A stretch of DNA of 64,000 nt from Flavobacterium pectinovorum (lineage in GTDB: Bacteria > Bacteroidota > Bacteroidia > Flavobacteriales > Flavobacteriaceae). The stretch is from positions 343,658-407,657 of the forward strand of contig NZ_FRBX01000006.1 in NCBI RefSeq assembly GCF_900142715.1, in the 5' to 3' direction. Below the pieces are notes generated by a model. That model did no database searches. It saw nothing but the letters and a program-made list of their open reading frames with translations, and was not told the origin of the DNA. Numbering within the stretch: position 1 is the stretch's first letter; each line of letters opens with the position of its first letter. Positions 15,100 through 23,102 of this stretch are shown here, one piece after another. Both the position numbers and the translations under genes were made by a program.

Positions 15100-17490
15100 A
15101 TGTATGTAGTAAAAAGAGATGGCCACAAAGAGCCCGTAATGTTTGATAAGATTACAGAAAGAATTAAAAAATTGTGTTACGGGCTAAATGAGCTTGTAGA
15201 TCCTGTTAAGGTAGCCATGAGAGTTATCGAAGGATTGTATGACGGAGTTTCTACATCTGAACTTGATAATCTTGCAGCAGAAACGGCAGCATCTATGACT
15301 ATTGCGCATCCTGATTATGCACAATTGGCAGCTCGTGTGGCGATTTCAAACCTACATTCGAATACAAAAAAGTCGTTTTCAGAAACGATGAAAGATATGT
15401 ACAACTACGTAAATCCAAGAAACGGTCAGGAAGCACCGCTACTTTCGGATGAAGTATTTAAGGTGATTCAGGAAAACTCTGCTTTCCTTGATTCCCATAT
15501 CATTTATACAAGAGATTTTAATTACGATTACTTCGGATTTAAAACTTTAGAGCGTTCGTATTTGTTAAAAATCAACGGAAAAATTGTCGAAAGACCACAA
15601 CATATGTTGATGCGTGTTTCTGTTGGTATTCACTTAGACGATTTAAAATCGGTAATTGAAACGTACGATTTAATGTCTAAAAAGTTCTTTACGCATGCAA
15701 CGCCAACGTTGTTTAATGCCGGAACTCCAAAACCACAAATGTCTTCTTGTTTCCTTTTGGCTATGCAGGATGATAGTATTGATGGTATTTATGATACTTT
15801 AAAACAAACGGCTAAAATCTCGCAATCAGCGGGAGGAATTGGTCTTTCTATTCATAACGTTCGTGCGACGGGATCTTACATTCGTGGTACAAACGGAACA
15901 TCAAACGGGATTGTGCCAATGTTGAGAGTTTTCAACGATACGGCTCGTTACGTAGATCAGGGTGGTGGAAAACGTAAAGGAAGTTTTGCGATTTACATCG
16001 AAACATGGCATGCTGATATCTTCGAATTTTTGGATTTAAAGAAAAATACAGGAAAAGAAGAAATGCGTGCAAGAGATTTATTCTTCGCCATGTGGACATC
16101 AGATTTGTTTATGAAACGTGTACAGGAAGATGCATCATGGACTTTAATGTGCCCGAACGAATGCCCTGGATTATATGATGTTTACGGAGAAGAATTCGAA
16201 GCCATGTATTTGGATTATGAATTTAGAGGAAAAGGTAGAAAAACCATTCGTGCACGTGAATTATGGGAGAAAATCCTTGAATCTCAAATCGAAACAGGAA
16301 CGCCTTATATGTTGTATAAAGATGCGGCAAACCGTAAATCGAACCACAAGAATTTAGGAACAATTCGTTCATCAAACTTGTGTACAGAGATTATGGAGTA
16401 CACCTCTAAAGATGAAATTGCAGTTTGTAACTTAGCTTCAATTTCGTTGCCAATGTTTATTGAAAACGGAAAATTTGATCACCAGGCGCTTTACAACGTT
16501 ACAAAACGCGTAACTCGTAACCTGAACAAAGTAATCGACAGAAACTACTATCCAGTAAAAGAAGCTGAAAACTCAAACATGCGTCACCGTCCGGTTGGAT
16601 TGGGAGTGCAAGGTTTGGCAGATGCTTTTATCATGTTGCGTATGCCGTTTACAAGTGACGAAGCTAAAGCTTTGAACCAGGAAATTTTCGAAACTTTATA
16701 CTTTGCAGCCGTAACTGCTTCTATGGAAATGGCAAAAGAAGAAGGTCCATATTCTACATTTGAAGGATCTCCAATGTCTAAGGGAGAATTTCAATACAAT
16801 ATGTGGGGAATGAAAGATGAAGAATTATCTGGTCGTTGGGACTGGGCTTCATTAAGAAAAGAAGTAATGGAGCATGGAGTTCGTAATTCATTATTGGTTG
16901 CGCCAATGCCAACAGCTTCGACTTCGCAAATTTTAGGAAACAACGAAGCTTTTGAACCGTATACATCAAACATTTACACGCGTCGTGTATTGTCTGGAGA
17001 ATTTATCGTAGTAAACAAACATTTGCTGGAAGATTTAGTAAAATTAGGTTTGTGGAACGAAACATTGAAACAAGAAATCATGCGTCATAACGGATCTGTT
17101 CAAAACATTGATGTGATTCCGCAAGACCTTAAAGAATTGTACAAAACAGTTTGGGAAATGTCTATGAAAGATATTATAGATATGTCTCGCCAAAGAGGTT
17201 ATTTCATTGACCAATCTCAATCGTTAAACTTGTTCATGCAAGATGCAAACTATTCTAAACTTACGTCAATGCACTTTTACGCTTGGCAATCAGGTTTAAA
17301 AACTGGAATGTATTACCTAAGAACGAAATCAGCTGTAGATGCGATTAAATTCACATTAAACAACGATAAAAAAGAAGAAGTTCCAACTCTTGTTGCAGAA
17401 ACAGAAGAAATCAGCGTTGAAGATTATAAAGCAATGCTTTTGAAAGCTCAAGCCGCAGATCCTGAGGATTGTGAAATGTGTGGGTCTTAA
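15100..17490 (+). CDS. nrdA: Ribonucleoside-diphosphate reductase, class I alpha subunit
   Basis: 796 residues. The large catalytic subunit. An N-terminal ATP-cone (YVVKRDGHKEPVMFDKITERIKKL, residues ~2-90) suggests dATP/ATP overall-activity control. Catalytic residues: the first redox Cys in QMSSCFLLAMQDDSIDGIYDT, the N-L-C-T-E thiyl-radical motif (SSNLCTEIMEY), and the second redox Cys in AVCNLAS. The tail ends Cys791-x-x-Cys794 (EDCEMCGS), the swinging thiol pair, in the form seen in eukaryotic R1. The terminator at 17552 closes the unit. Confidence 0.96.
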   Translation: MYVVKRDGHKEPVMFDKITERIKKLCYGLNELVDPVKVAMRVIEGLYDGVSTSELDNLAAETAASMTIAHPDYAQLAARVAISNLHSNTKKSFSETMKDMYNYVNPRNGQEAPLLSDEVFKVIQENSAFLDSHIIYTRDFNYDYFGFKTLERSYLLKINGKIVERPQHMLMRVSVGIHLDDLKSVIETYDLMSKKFFTHATPTLFNAGTPKPQMSSCFLLAMQDDSIDGIYDTLKQTAKISQSAGGIGLSIHNVRATGSYIRGTNGTSNGIVPMLRVFNDTARYVDQGGGKRKGSFAIYIETWHADIFEFLDLKKNTGKEEMRARDLFFAMWTSDLFMKRVQEDASWTLMCPNECPGLYDVYGEEFEAMYLDYEFRGKGRKTIRARELWEKILESQIETGTPYMLYKDAANRKSNHKNLGTIRSSNLCTEIMEYTSKDEIAVCNLASISLPMFIENGKFDHQALYNVTKRVTRNLNKVIDRNYYPVKEAENSNMRHRPVGLGVQGLADAFIMLRMPFTSDEAKALNQEIFETLYFAAVTASMEMAKEEGPYSTFEGSPMSKGEFQYNMWGMKDEELSGRWDWASLRKEVMEHGVRNSLLVAPMPTASTSQILGNNEAFEPYTSNIYTRRVLSGEFIVVNKHLLEDLVKLGLWNETLKQEIMRHNGSVQNIDVIPQDLKELYKTVWEMSMKDIIDMSRQRGYFIDQSQSLNLFMQDANYSKLTSMHFYAWQSGLKTGMYYLRTKSAVDAIKFTLNNDKKEEVPTLVAETEEISVEDYKAMLLKAQAADPEDCEMCGS

Positions 17491-17551
17491 TTTTTTTTTA
17501 AGAAGAAAGAAGATAGAATAAAGAGGAAAGATTTTATTCTTTAATTAATAG

Positions 17552-17584
17552 AAAGCAGTTATTGTAATGATAGCTGCTTTTTTT
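17552..17584 (+). terminator. Intrinsic terminator after nrdA
   Basis: AAAGCAGTTAT / ATAGCTGCTTT with one G-T pair and 7-base loop, followed by TTTT. Confidence 0.8.
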
Positions 17585-17650
17585 GTGGTTTCTTTTTTAA
17601 GTTTATTAGTGATTTTGTTATTTTATAAAAGATTCCAGGAGAAACTCTTT

Positions 17651-17732
17651 AAACATAGCCTGTGGTTTCAACCACGGGAAACGAATTGGATTAACGCATT
17701 CTTTCCCGTGGTTGAAACCACAGGCTATGTTT
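17651..17732. repeat. Perfect palindromic repeat family A (ACATAGCC..GGCTATGT)
   Basis: 31-base perfect arms (17651-17681 and 17702-17732) around a 20-base loop. Each arm contains a smaller palindrome TGTGGTTTCAACCACGG. Other copies are at 25206-25284 and 38241-38318. It sits in the 382-base spacer between nrdA and the DUF1800 gene, which otherwise holds only the nrdA terminator and AT-rich leader. Confidence 0.85.
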
Positions 17733-17872
17733 GATTATGATTGCTAAATATAAAATAAACAATATCCCCAAAAAATCTCCGTTTAAATTAGTGTTAAAGA
17801 TTTTAAAACTTAGCACCTTCTATTTTAAACCTTTATAGAAAAATTAAGTCTTATTGTAATAATTCCTGAATT

Positions 17873-19267
17873 ATGAAAAAAAGCAATCTTTGGTCGTTAC
17901 GATTGGGGTTTTCCGGTAAGCAAGCCGATAAAATCGAAAAACTTGGATTAAAAAATTTTCTAAAGAATTCCTATGAATCAAAGTTTGACAAAGAACTTCC
18001 TGCTTTTTTAAACGAAGAACCTAAAACACTTGCTGAGCAAAAAGAATTTAATCAATCTATAAAAATTGCCGATCCGGAAACTAAGAAAAGTATTCTCAGT
18101 AAACAAGCAAACTGTCGGGTTGAACAAAAAAAATGGTGGATTGATAAAATGCGAACCAGCGAGTTCCCGCTTCGGGAAAGTATGGTTTGTTTCTGGCACA
18201 ATCATTTCGTAGCAATTTCTCAAAAAGTACACGTCAATTATTGGATTTATCAATATGATATGATTTTGCGTGAAAATGCTTTTGGCAATTTCAAAGAACT
18301 TACGAAACAGGTTCTTAAGTCTAACGCCATGGTGAAATATCTTGACAACGGGGATAATAAAAAAGGCAAAATCAACGAGAATCTTAGCCGCGAATTATTG
18401 GAATTATTTACTATCGGAATTGGAAATTATACCGAAGATGATATTAAAAACGGAGCAAAAGCTTTAGCCGGATTAAATGCAGGTGATAATGGCGCAGTTT
18501 ATGGAAAACTAGAAGAAGACAATACTAATAAAACCTATTTCGGGAAAACCGGAAATTGGAAAGCAGATGATTTAGTAGATATTATTTTTGAACAGAAAAG
18601 TATTCCGTATTTAATTACAAGAAAAATTCTGAAATGGTTTATATATGATAATCCGCCAGAAGATTTAGTGGTTCATTATGGAGATTATTTTAGAAAAGTA
18701 GATTTTGAAATCGAATCTTTGTTAACCAAAATTTTTACGGAAGAATATAAGAAAGACACGGCCGGAATTAAAATCAAAAATCCGTTAGTTTATATTTTGC
18801 AATTAGCAGATGAATTGCAAATTGCGAACGTTGATTATATAATGATTACCGATTTCTTGAAACAGCAAGGAATGGATTTGTATAATCAGAAGAGTGTAAA
18901 AGGCTGGGATGGCGGAAATTTATGGCTGACACCACAGATTTATTTGCAAAGAAATAATATTTCAAATTCGCTTTGCAGTGGTATGAGTCTTACGAAAAAA
19001 ACAATAAAACCAATTAAAGAAGGCGATATGCCAAGATCTGATTATGAAAAATTTGAAGTAAAAATAGATTTTAATACTAATGGAAATAATAAAACCATTA
19101 TAGCCGAATTAACTGACAGATTAATATTCCAGGTAAACGATTCGATGCAGAAAGATATGGAGAGTCTGTTGAAATATGATTTTGATCCAAAAGAGGAACA
19201 TGCCAATTTTGCTGTTATTCGATTGTTTAATTACATTACCAAGTTGCCAGAATATCAATTGATTTAA
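17873..19267 (+). CDS. DUF1800 family protein
   Basis: 464 residues, no clear signal peptide. The N-terminus SLRLGFSGKQADKIEKLG and the motifs MVCFWHNHFV, ENLSRELLELFTIGIGNYTEDDI, and ARALAG-like GAKALAGL match DUF1800. Near the C-terminus, VKGWDGGNLWLTP is the family's usual end motif. Function unknown. It is followed after 11 bases by the DUF1501 gene; the pairing is widespread in Bacteroidota, Planctomycetota and proteobacteria, and suggests a joint role. Confidence 0.9.
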   Translation: MKKSNLWSLRLGFSGKQADKIEKLGLKNFLKNSYESKFDKELPAFLNEEPKTLAEQKEFNQSIKIADPETKKSILSKQANCRVEQKKWWIDKMRTSEFPLRESMVCFWHNHFVAISQKVHVNYWIYQYDMILRENAFGNFKELTKQVLKSNAMVKYLDNGDNKKGKINENLSRELLELFTIGIGNYTEDDIKNGAKALAGLNAGDNGAVYGKLEEDNTNKTYFGKTGNWKADDLVDIIFEQKSIPYLITRKILKWFIYDNPPEDLVVHYGDYFRKVDFEIESLLTKIFTEEYKKDTAGIKIKNPLVYILQLADELQIANVDYIMITDFLKQQGMDLYNQKSVKGWDGGNLWLTPQIYLQRNNISNSLCSGMSLTKKTIKPIKEGDMPRSDYEKFEVKIDFNTNGNNKTIIAELTDRLIFQVNDSMQKDMESLLKYDFDPKEEHANFAVIRLFNYITKLPEYQLI

Positions 19268-19278
19268 AACATAGCGTT

Positions 19279-20451
19279 ATGAACAGAAGAGATTTTTTAA
19301 CACTGACAGGGACATTTACCGGAGGACTGCTAGTACTTCCTGAATTTCTACACGCTTTTGGTTCGCAAAACAATTTGGTTGTGGGAGAGCAGTGTATTGT
19401 TTTTGTACAGCTGAATGGCGGAAATGACGGACTCAATACTTTTATTCCTTATGACAATCCGCTGTATTATGAATTAAGGACTAAAATTGCTTTAAAAAAA
19501 GACGTAGTTATTGGTCAAAATAACGGAATGGCGTTTCATCCTTCATTAAAAGATTTTGCTCAAATGCAGCAAAACGGAGATTTAACTGTAATCCAAAATG
19601 TAGGATATCCAGAACCTATTCGGTCTCATTTTAGAAGCCAGGAAATTTGGCAAACGGCAGTAGATTCTAATAAATATAATAATGAAGGCTGGCTAGGACG
19701 TTATTTGGATTTGCAATGTCATGATCTTGGTCATCAGCCAACAGCGGGAATAAATTTGGATTCGATAGATAATCTGGCATTGAAAGGCGCTGAACCAAAT
19801 TCAATAACATTAAAAGATCCGGATCGATTTAAGATAAAATCAGGTAATGATGAAAATGTAAAATTATCAAACAATCCGCAATTGGATTTCGTTAGAAAAG
19901 TTGCTAATTCGGTTACCGAAGGTTCAGAAAAAATTCAGAAAGCATTAACTAATTCTAAATCAGAAATAAGTTATCCAAAAACCGAATTATCTAAAAACTT
20001 AGAATGGATTTCCCGATTGATAAAAGGAAATCTAAATTCAAAAGTCTACTATACTTCCCTTAACGGTTTCGATACACATGATAACCAGCTGATTCTTCAT
20101 AAAATAAAATTAACCGAATTAAATGATGCACTATTTAGTTTTTATCAGGATTTAAAACAGGCTCAATTGCTTCAAAATGTAACGATTGTCGTATTTTCAG
20201 AATTTGGAAGACGTGTAAAAGACAACGGAAACGGAACGGACCATGGAACCGCAGCGCCAATGTTTATCATTGGAGGAAATAATAAAGGAACAATTTTAGG
20301 GAAAAATCCAAATTTGGCAGATTTAGATAGTGGTGATTTAAAATATGAAATTGATTTCAGAAGTGTTTATGCTTCTTTATTAAAGGAAAAAATGAATTTT
20401 GATTATTCTAAAATAGGGATTAAGAATATGCCGGTTTCCGGGTTGTTTTAG
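19279..20451 (+). CDS. DUF1501 family secreted protein (Tat-type signal)
   Basis: 390 residues. The N-terminus MNRRDFLTLTGTFTGGLLVLP carries a twin-arginine motif (RRDFLT) and hydrophobic core, suggesting Tat export of a folded, possibly metal-containing protein. The body resembles alkaline-phosphatase/sulfatase-fold DUF1501 proteins: VFVQLNGGNDGLNTFIPY, SLNGFDTHDNQ, VVFSEFGRRVKDNGNGTDHGTAAPMFIIGG. The His/Asp/Glu residues in these motifs are candidate metal ligands. It partners with the upstream DUF1800 gene. No substrate is known. Confidence 0.9.
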   Translation: MNRRDFLTLTGTFTGGLLVLPEFLHAFGSQNNLVVGEQCIVFVQLNGGNDGLNTFIPYDNPLYYELRTKIALKKDVVIGQNNGMAFHPSLKDFAQMQQNGDLTVIQNVGYPEPIRSHFRSQEIWQTAVDSNKYNNEGWLGRYLDLQCHDLGHQPTAGINLDSIDNLALKGAEPNSITLKDPDRFKIKSGNDENVKLSNNPQLDFVRKVANSVTEGSEKIQKALTNSKSEISYPKTELSKNLEWISRLIKGNLNSKVYYTSLNGFDTHDNQLILHKIKLTELNDALFSFYQDLKQAQLLQNVTIVVFSEFGRRVKDNGNGTDHGTAAPMFIIGGNNKGTILGKNPNLADLDSGDLKYEIDFRSVYASLLKEKMNFDYSKIGIKNMPVSGLF

Positions 20452-20463
20452 GATTCAAAAATA

Positions 20464-20550
20464 GCCACAAATTCACGAATTTTTGATTTGTAATTTGGGG
20501 AATTTAATTTTACAACGCAATTATTTTGTACTAATTCGTGAATTCGTGGC
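20464..20550. repeat. Palindromic repeat family B copy
   Basis: GCCACAAATTCACGAATT (20464-20481) and AATTCGTGAATTCGTGGC (20533-20550), 18-base arms with one mismatch, 51-base interior. It follows the DUF1501 stop and may stop transcription before the aromatic operon promoter. Confidence 0.7.
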
Positions 20551-20694
20551 GGATAAATCTTAGCATCTTAGTAACGAAGATCTTAGAAACCTCTTTTTTA
20601 AAACTACATTTAAGCTGCTTTTTTTACATTATCATACAAAACTTGATAAATTTGTTAAGAAATCCTCTTTTGTTTCATAAAATGCAATATTTTT

Positions 20695-20725
20695 TTTGGT
20701 GCAGTGAAAATAATTTATACATTCG
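20695..20725 (+). promoter_or_regulatory. Promoter for the Phe leader and aromatic operon
   Basis: TTTG (20695-20698), 19 bases, TACATTCG (20718-20725), one base off TAnnTTTG. Expected transcription start is ~20731, about 24 bases before the leader-peptide ATG. Confidence 0.55.
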
Positions 20726-20754
20726 CAGAGAATTTATTGAAAAACACAAACAAA

Positions 20755-20835
20755 ATGTCTAATAACCGTTTTTATTTTAGCAACTCTTTTTATTTCTTCT
20801 TTAGTAGAAGTGAGGATTGTGCTATGGTTATTTGA
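20755..20835 (+). CDS. Phe/Tyr-rich leader peptide (candidate attenuator)
   Basis: ATG at 20755, TGA at 20833-20835, 26 residues. The segment RFYFSNSFYFFFS holds six Phe codons (starting at 20770, 20776, 20788, 20794, 20797, 20800) and two Tyr codons (20773, 20791), an extreme concentration. It is followed by AGGATTGT (20813-20820), complementary to the 5' arm of the terminator at 20867. It lies between a promoter and pheA. Composition, position and pairing fit a leader peptide whose translation senses charged tRNA-Phe. It is too short for standard gene finders. Function is inferred from structure only. Confidence 0.8.
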   Translation: MSNNRFYFSNSFYFFFSRSEDCAMVI

Positions 20836-20872
20836 AAAATATAAAATACAAATAAAACTAATATACAATCCT
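20813..20872 (+). promoter_or_regulatory. Candidate antiterminator of the Phe leader
   Basis: AGGATTGT (20813-20820) is exactly complementary to ACAATCCT (20865-20872), which includes the first bases of the terminator 5' arm. An inner helix TTATTTG (20828-20834) / CAAATAA (20849-20855) would extend it. Just upstream, CTTCT (20796-20800) / AGAAG (20806-20810) can form a small hairpin over the Phe codons. A ribosome stalled at the Phe run leaves AGGATTGT free; one at the stop codon (20833) would cover it. Confidence 0.7.
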
Positions 20873-20895
20873 GATGCAAATCAGGATTTTTTTTT
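20867..20895 (+). terminator. Attenuator terminator before pheA
   Basis: AATCCTGAT, loop gcaa, ATCAGGATT, then seven more T (T-run 20887-20895): a classic intrinsic terminator only 6 bases before the pheA ATG at 20902, hence a regulatory rather than an end-of-gene terminator. Confidence 0.9.
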
Positions 20896-20901
20896 GAATA
20901 T

Positions 20902-21738
20902 ATGACAACTAAAATTGCAATACAAGGTATAAAAGGTTCTTTTCATCATCAGGTTGTGAAGGAGTATTTCTCTGAAAATGTGGCTATTGATGAATGTTTG
21001 TCTTTTGAAGAATTAGTTGACAGCCTGCTTTCAGGAAAATCTGATCAGGCAGTGATGGCAATTGAAAATTCGATCGCAGGGCCAATTATTCCGAATTATG
21101 CTTTGATTGACAAGAATAATTTACACATTATTGGCGAGCATTATTTAAGCATTCATCAAAATTTAATGACTTTAAAAGGTCAGAAAATAGAAGATATAAA
21201 AGAAGTTCATTCTCATCCAATGGCACTTTTGCAATGCATGGATTTCCTGAAACAATATCCAAATATCAAATTGGTTGAAGATAAAGATACAGCTGAAACA
21301 GCAAGAAGAATTCAGGAAAAACAATTAACAGGAATTGCAGCTATAGGGAGTAAAGTAGCTTCTGAAATGTATGATTTGGAAATCATCGCGCCGGAAATTC
21401 AAACGATCAAAAACAATATGACTCGTTTTGTGATTATCAAAAAGCAGAATTCATTTTTGCCGGAAAGCGAAATTAACAGAGCTTCAATTAAATTTGAATT
21501 AGATCACAAAAGAGGAAGCCTTGCAGCGGTTTTGAATGTAATGAGCGATTGCAAATTGAATTTAACGAAAATTCAGTCACTTCCAAAAATTGAAACTCCC
21601 TGGAAATATTCGTTTTTCGTAGATGTAACATTTGAGAAATATGAAGATTTTGCAAAAGCCAAATCATTATTAAATATAATGGCAGAATATTTAAAGGTTT
21701 TGGGAGAATATAAAAACACTAAACCTTTTATAGGTTAG
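20902..21738 (+). CDS. pheA: Prephenate dehydratase
   Basis: 278 residues, monofunctional (no chorismate mutase domain). It converts prephenate to phenylpyruvate, the committed step to phenylalanine. The catalytic periplasmic-binding-like domain spans about 1-190, with IQGIKGSFHHQV at the start and the TRF catalytic motif in NNMTRFVII (about 172-180). A C-terminal ACT domain (about 195-270; KRGSLAAVLNVMSDCKLNLTKIQSLP) implies Phe feedback inhibition. First structural gene after the candidate Phe attenuator. The chorismate mutase activity is supplied by the DAHP synthase fusion downstream. Confidence 0.95.
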   Translation: MTTKIAIQGIKGSFHHQVVKEYFSENVAIDECLSFEELVDSLLSGKSDQAVMAIENSIAGPIIPNYALIDKNNLHIIGEHYLSIHQNLMTLKGQKIEDIKEVHSHPMALLQCMDFLKQYPNIKLVEDKDTAETARRIQEKQLTGIAAIGSKVASEMYDLEIIAPEIQTIKNNMTRFVIIKKQNSFLPESEINRASIKFELDHKRGSLAAVLNVMSDCKLNLTKIQSLPKIETPWKYSFFVDVTFEKYEDFAKAKSLLNIMAEYLKVLGEYKNTKPFIG

Positions 21739-21807
21739 AAGTTATTAGTTAAAAGTTATTAGTTAAAGAGCCTAAAGCTTACAGCTTAAAGCGTAAAGCA
21801 AAAAAAA

Positions 21808-22953
21808 ATGATTACAACAGCAAAAAGATTAGATACAGTTGAAGAATACTACTTCTCATCAAAATTGAGAGAAGTTCGACAACTGCAGTCTGAAGGAAAA
21901 TCTATCATCAATATGGGAATCGGAAGCCCTGATTTGAGTCCGTCGAAAGCAGTAATTGAAGCGGTTGCCGCAGCAATTCAAGATGAGAATGGGCATGGTT
22001 ATCAGAGCTATCAGGGATTACCGGAATTGAGAAAAGGAATGGCAGATTTTTATCAGAATCAATTTGGTGTTGAATTAAATCCCAATAATGAGATTTTGCC
22101 TTTGATGGGTTCGAAAGAAGGAATCATGCATATTTCGTTAGCATTTTTAAATGAAGGCGATCATGTTTTAATTCCAAATCCGGGTTATCCAACGTATACT
22201 TCGGTAACTAATTTGGTAGGAGCTGTTCCTGTTTATTATGATTTGAAAGAAGCGAATGCGTGGGAACCGGATTTTGAAGCTTTGGAAAAATTAGATCTTT
22301 CGAAAGTAAAAATTATGTGGCTGGGATATCCGCACATGCCAACAGGAGCGAGAGGAAGTTTAGCGTTATTTGAAAAATTGGTTGCTTTTGCTAAAAAACA
22401 CAACATATTATTGGTTAATGATAATCCGTATAGTTTTGTTTTGAATGATAATCCGATGAGTTTATTGCAAATTGAAGGAGCGAAAGATGTGGCTCTGGAA
22501 TTAAATTCATTAAGCAAAACATTCAACATGGCAGGCTGGAGAGTGGGTATGGTTTTAGGGAATCCTGAAATTATCGACGCAGTCTTAAAAGTAAAAAGCA
22601 ATATGGACAGCGGAATGTATTACGGAATTCAGAAAGGAGCTATTGCAGCTTTAAATTGTGATAAATCCTGGTTCGAAGATCAAAACAAAATTTACAGACG
22701 CCGCAGAGAATTAACAGAAAAACTAGCAGAAAAATTAGGTTGCAAAGTTTATAAAGAAGGAGTTGGGCTTTTTGTTTGGGCAAAATTGCCGGAAGGAATC
22801 GAATCAGCAGAAAAGTTCATTGACGAGATATTATACGAGAAACATATTTTCATAACACCGGGAACGATCTTCGGAAGCAATGGTGAAGGATATATTAGAT
22901 TCTCATTGTGTGTAAAAGAGGAAAAAGTACAAGAAGCGATAGATAGATTTTAA
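21808..22953 (+). CDS. Class I/II aminotransferase, probably aromatic/prephenate
   Basis: 381 residues. A PLP fold-type I aminotransferase with Lys237 in SLSKTFNMAGWRVG and a D205-x-x-Y208 motif (NDNPYSF). The usual N-P-T-G element reads YPHMPTGA here, with Met in place of the Asn that normally contacts PLP; I believe this variation is recurrent in Bacteroidota relatives (from memory). Position between pheA and tyrA strongly suggests the final transamination to Phe/Tyr or transamination of prephenate. An LL-diaminopimelate aminotransferase-like assignment is the main alternative. Confidence 0.85.
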   Translation: MITTAKRLDTVEEYYFSSKLREVRQLQSEGKSIINMGIGSPDLSPSKAVIEAVAAAIQDENGHGYQSYQGLPELRKGMADFYQNQFGVELNPNNEILPLMGSKEGIMHISLAFLNEGDHVLIPNPGYPTYTSVTNLVGAVPVYYDLKEANAWEPDFEALEKLDLSKVKIMWLGYPHMPTGARGSLALFEKLVAFAKKHNILLVNDNPYSFVLNDNPMSLLQIEGAKDVALELNSLSKTFNMAGWRVGMVLGNPEIIDAVLKVKSNMDSGMYYGIQKGAIAALNCDKSWFEDQNKIYRRRRELTEKLAEKLGCKVYKEGVGLFVWAKLPEGIESAEKFIDEILYEKHIFITPGTIFGSNGEGYIRFSLCVKEEKVQEAIDRF

Positions 22954-23013
22954 GTATTAAGATTTTAGAAGCAAGAAGCAAGATTTTTTGACATAGTTTG
23001 TCAGGCTGAGCGA

Positions 23014-23029
23014 TCCCGAGGCTTCGGGA
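23014..23029. repeat. TCCCGAGGCTTCGGGA mini-palindrome
   Basis: 16-base palindrome with a central G/T mismatch in the aminotransferase-tyrA spacer; the same motif is at 10418-10433 and 25339-25354. It does not obviously break the operon, as no T-run follows. Confidence 0.55.
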
Positions 23030-23102
23030 GAAGCCCATCGCAGTTGGAATTTGGAATTTTAAAAATTGAAGTTTGAAACCTTTGCTTCAAATAAAAATAA
23101 TT

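Noticed and set aside
22236..22601. 121-residue minus-strand frame inside the aminotransferase gene
   Set aside because: Antisense shadow of a conserved PLP enzyme.
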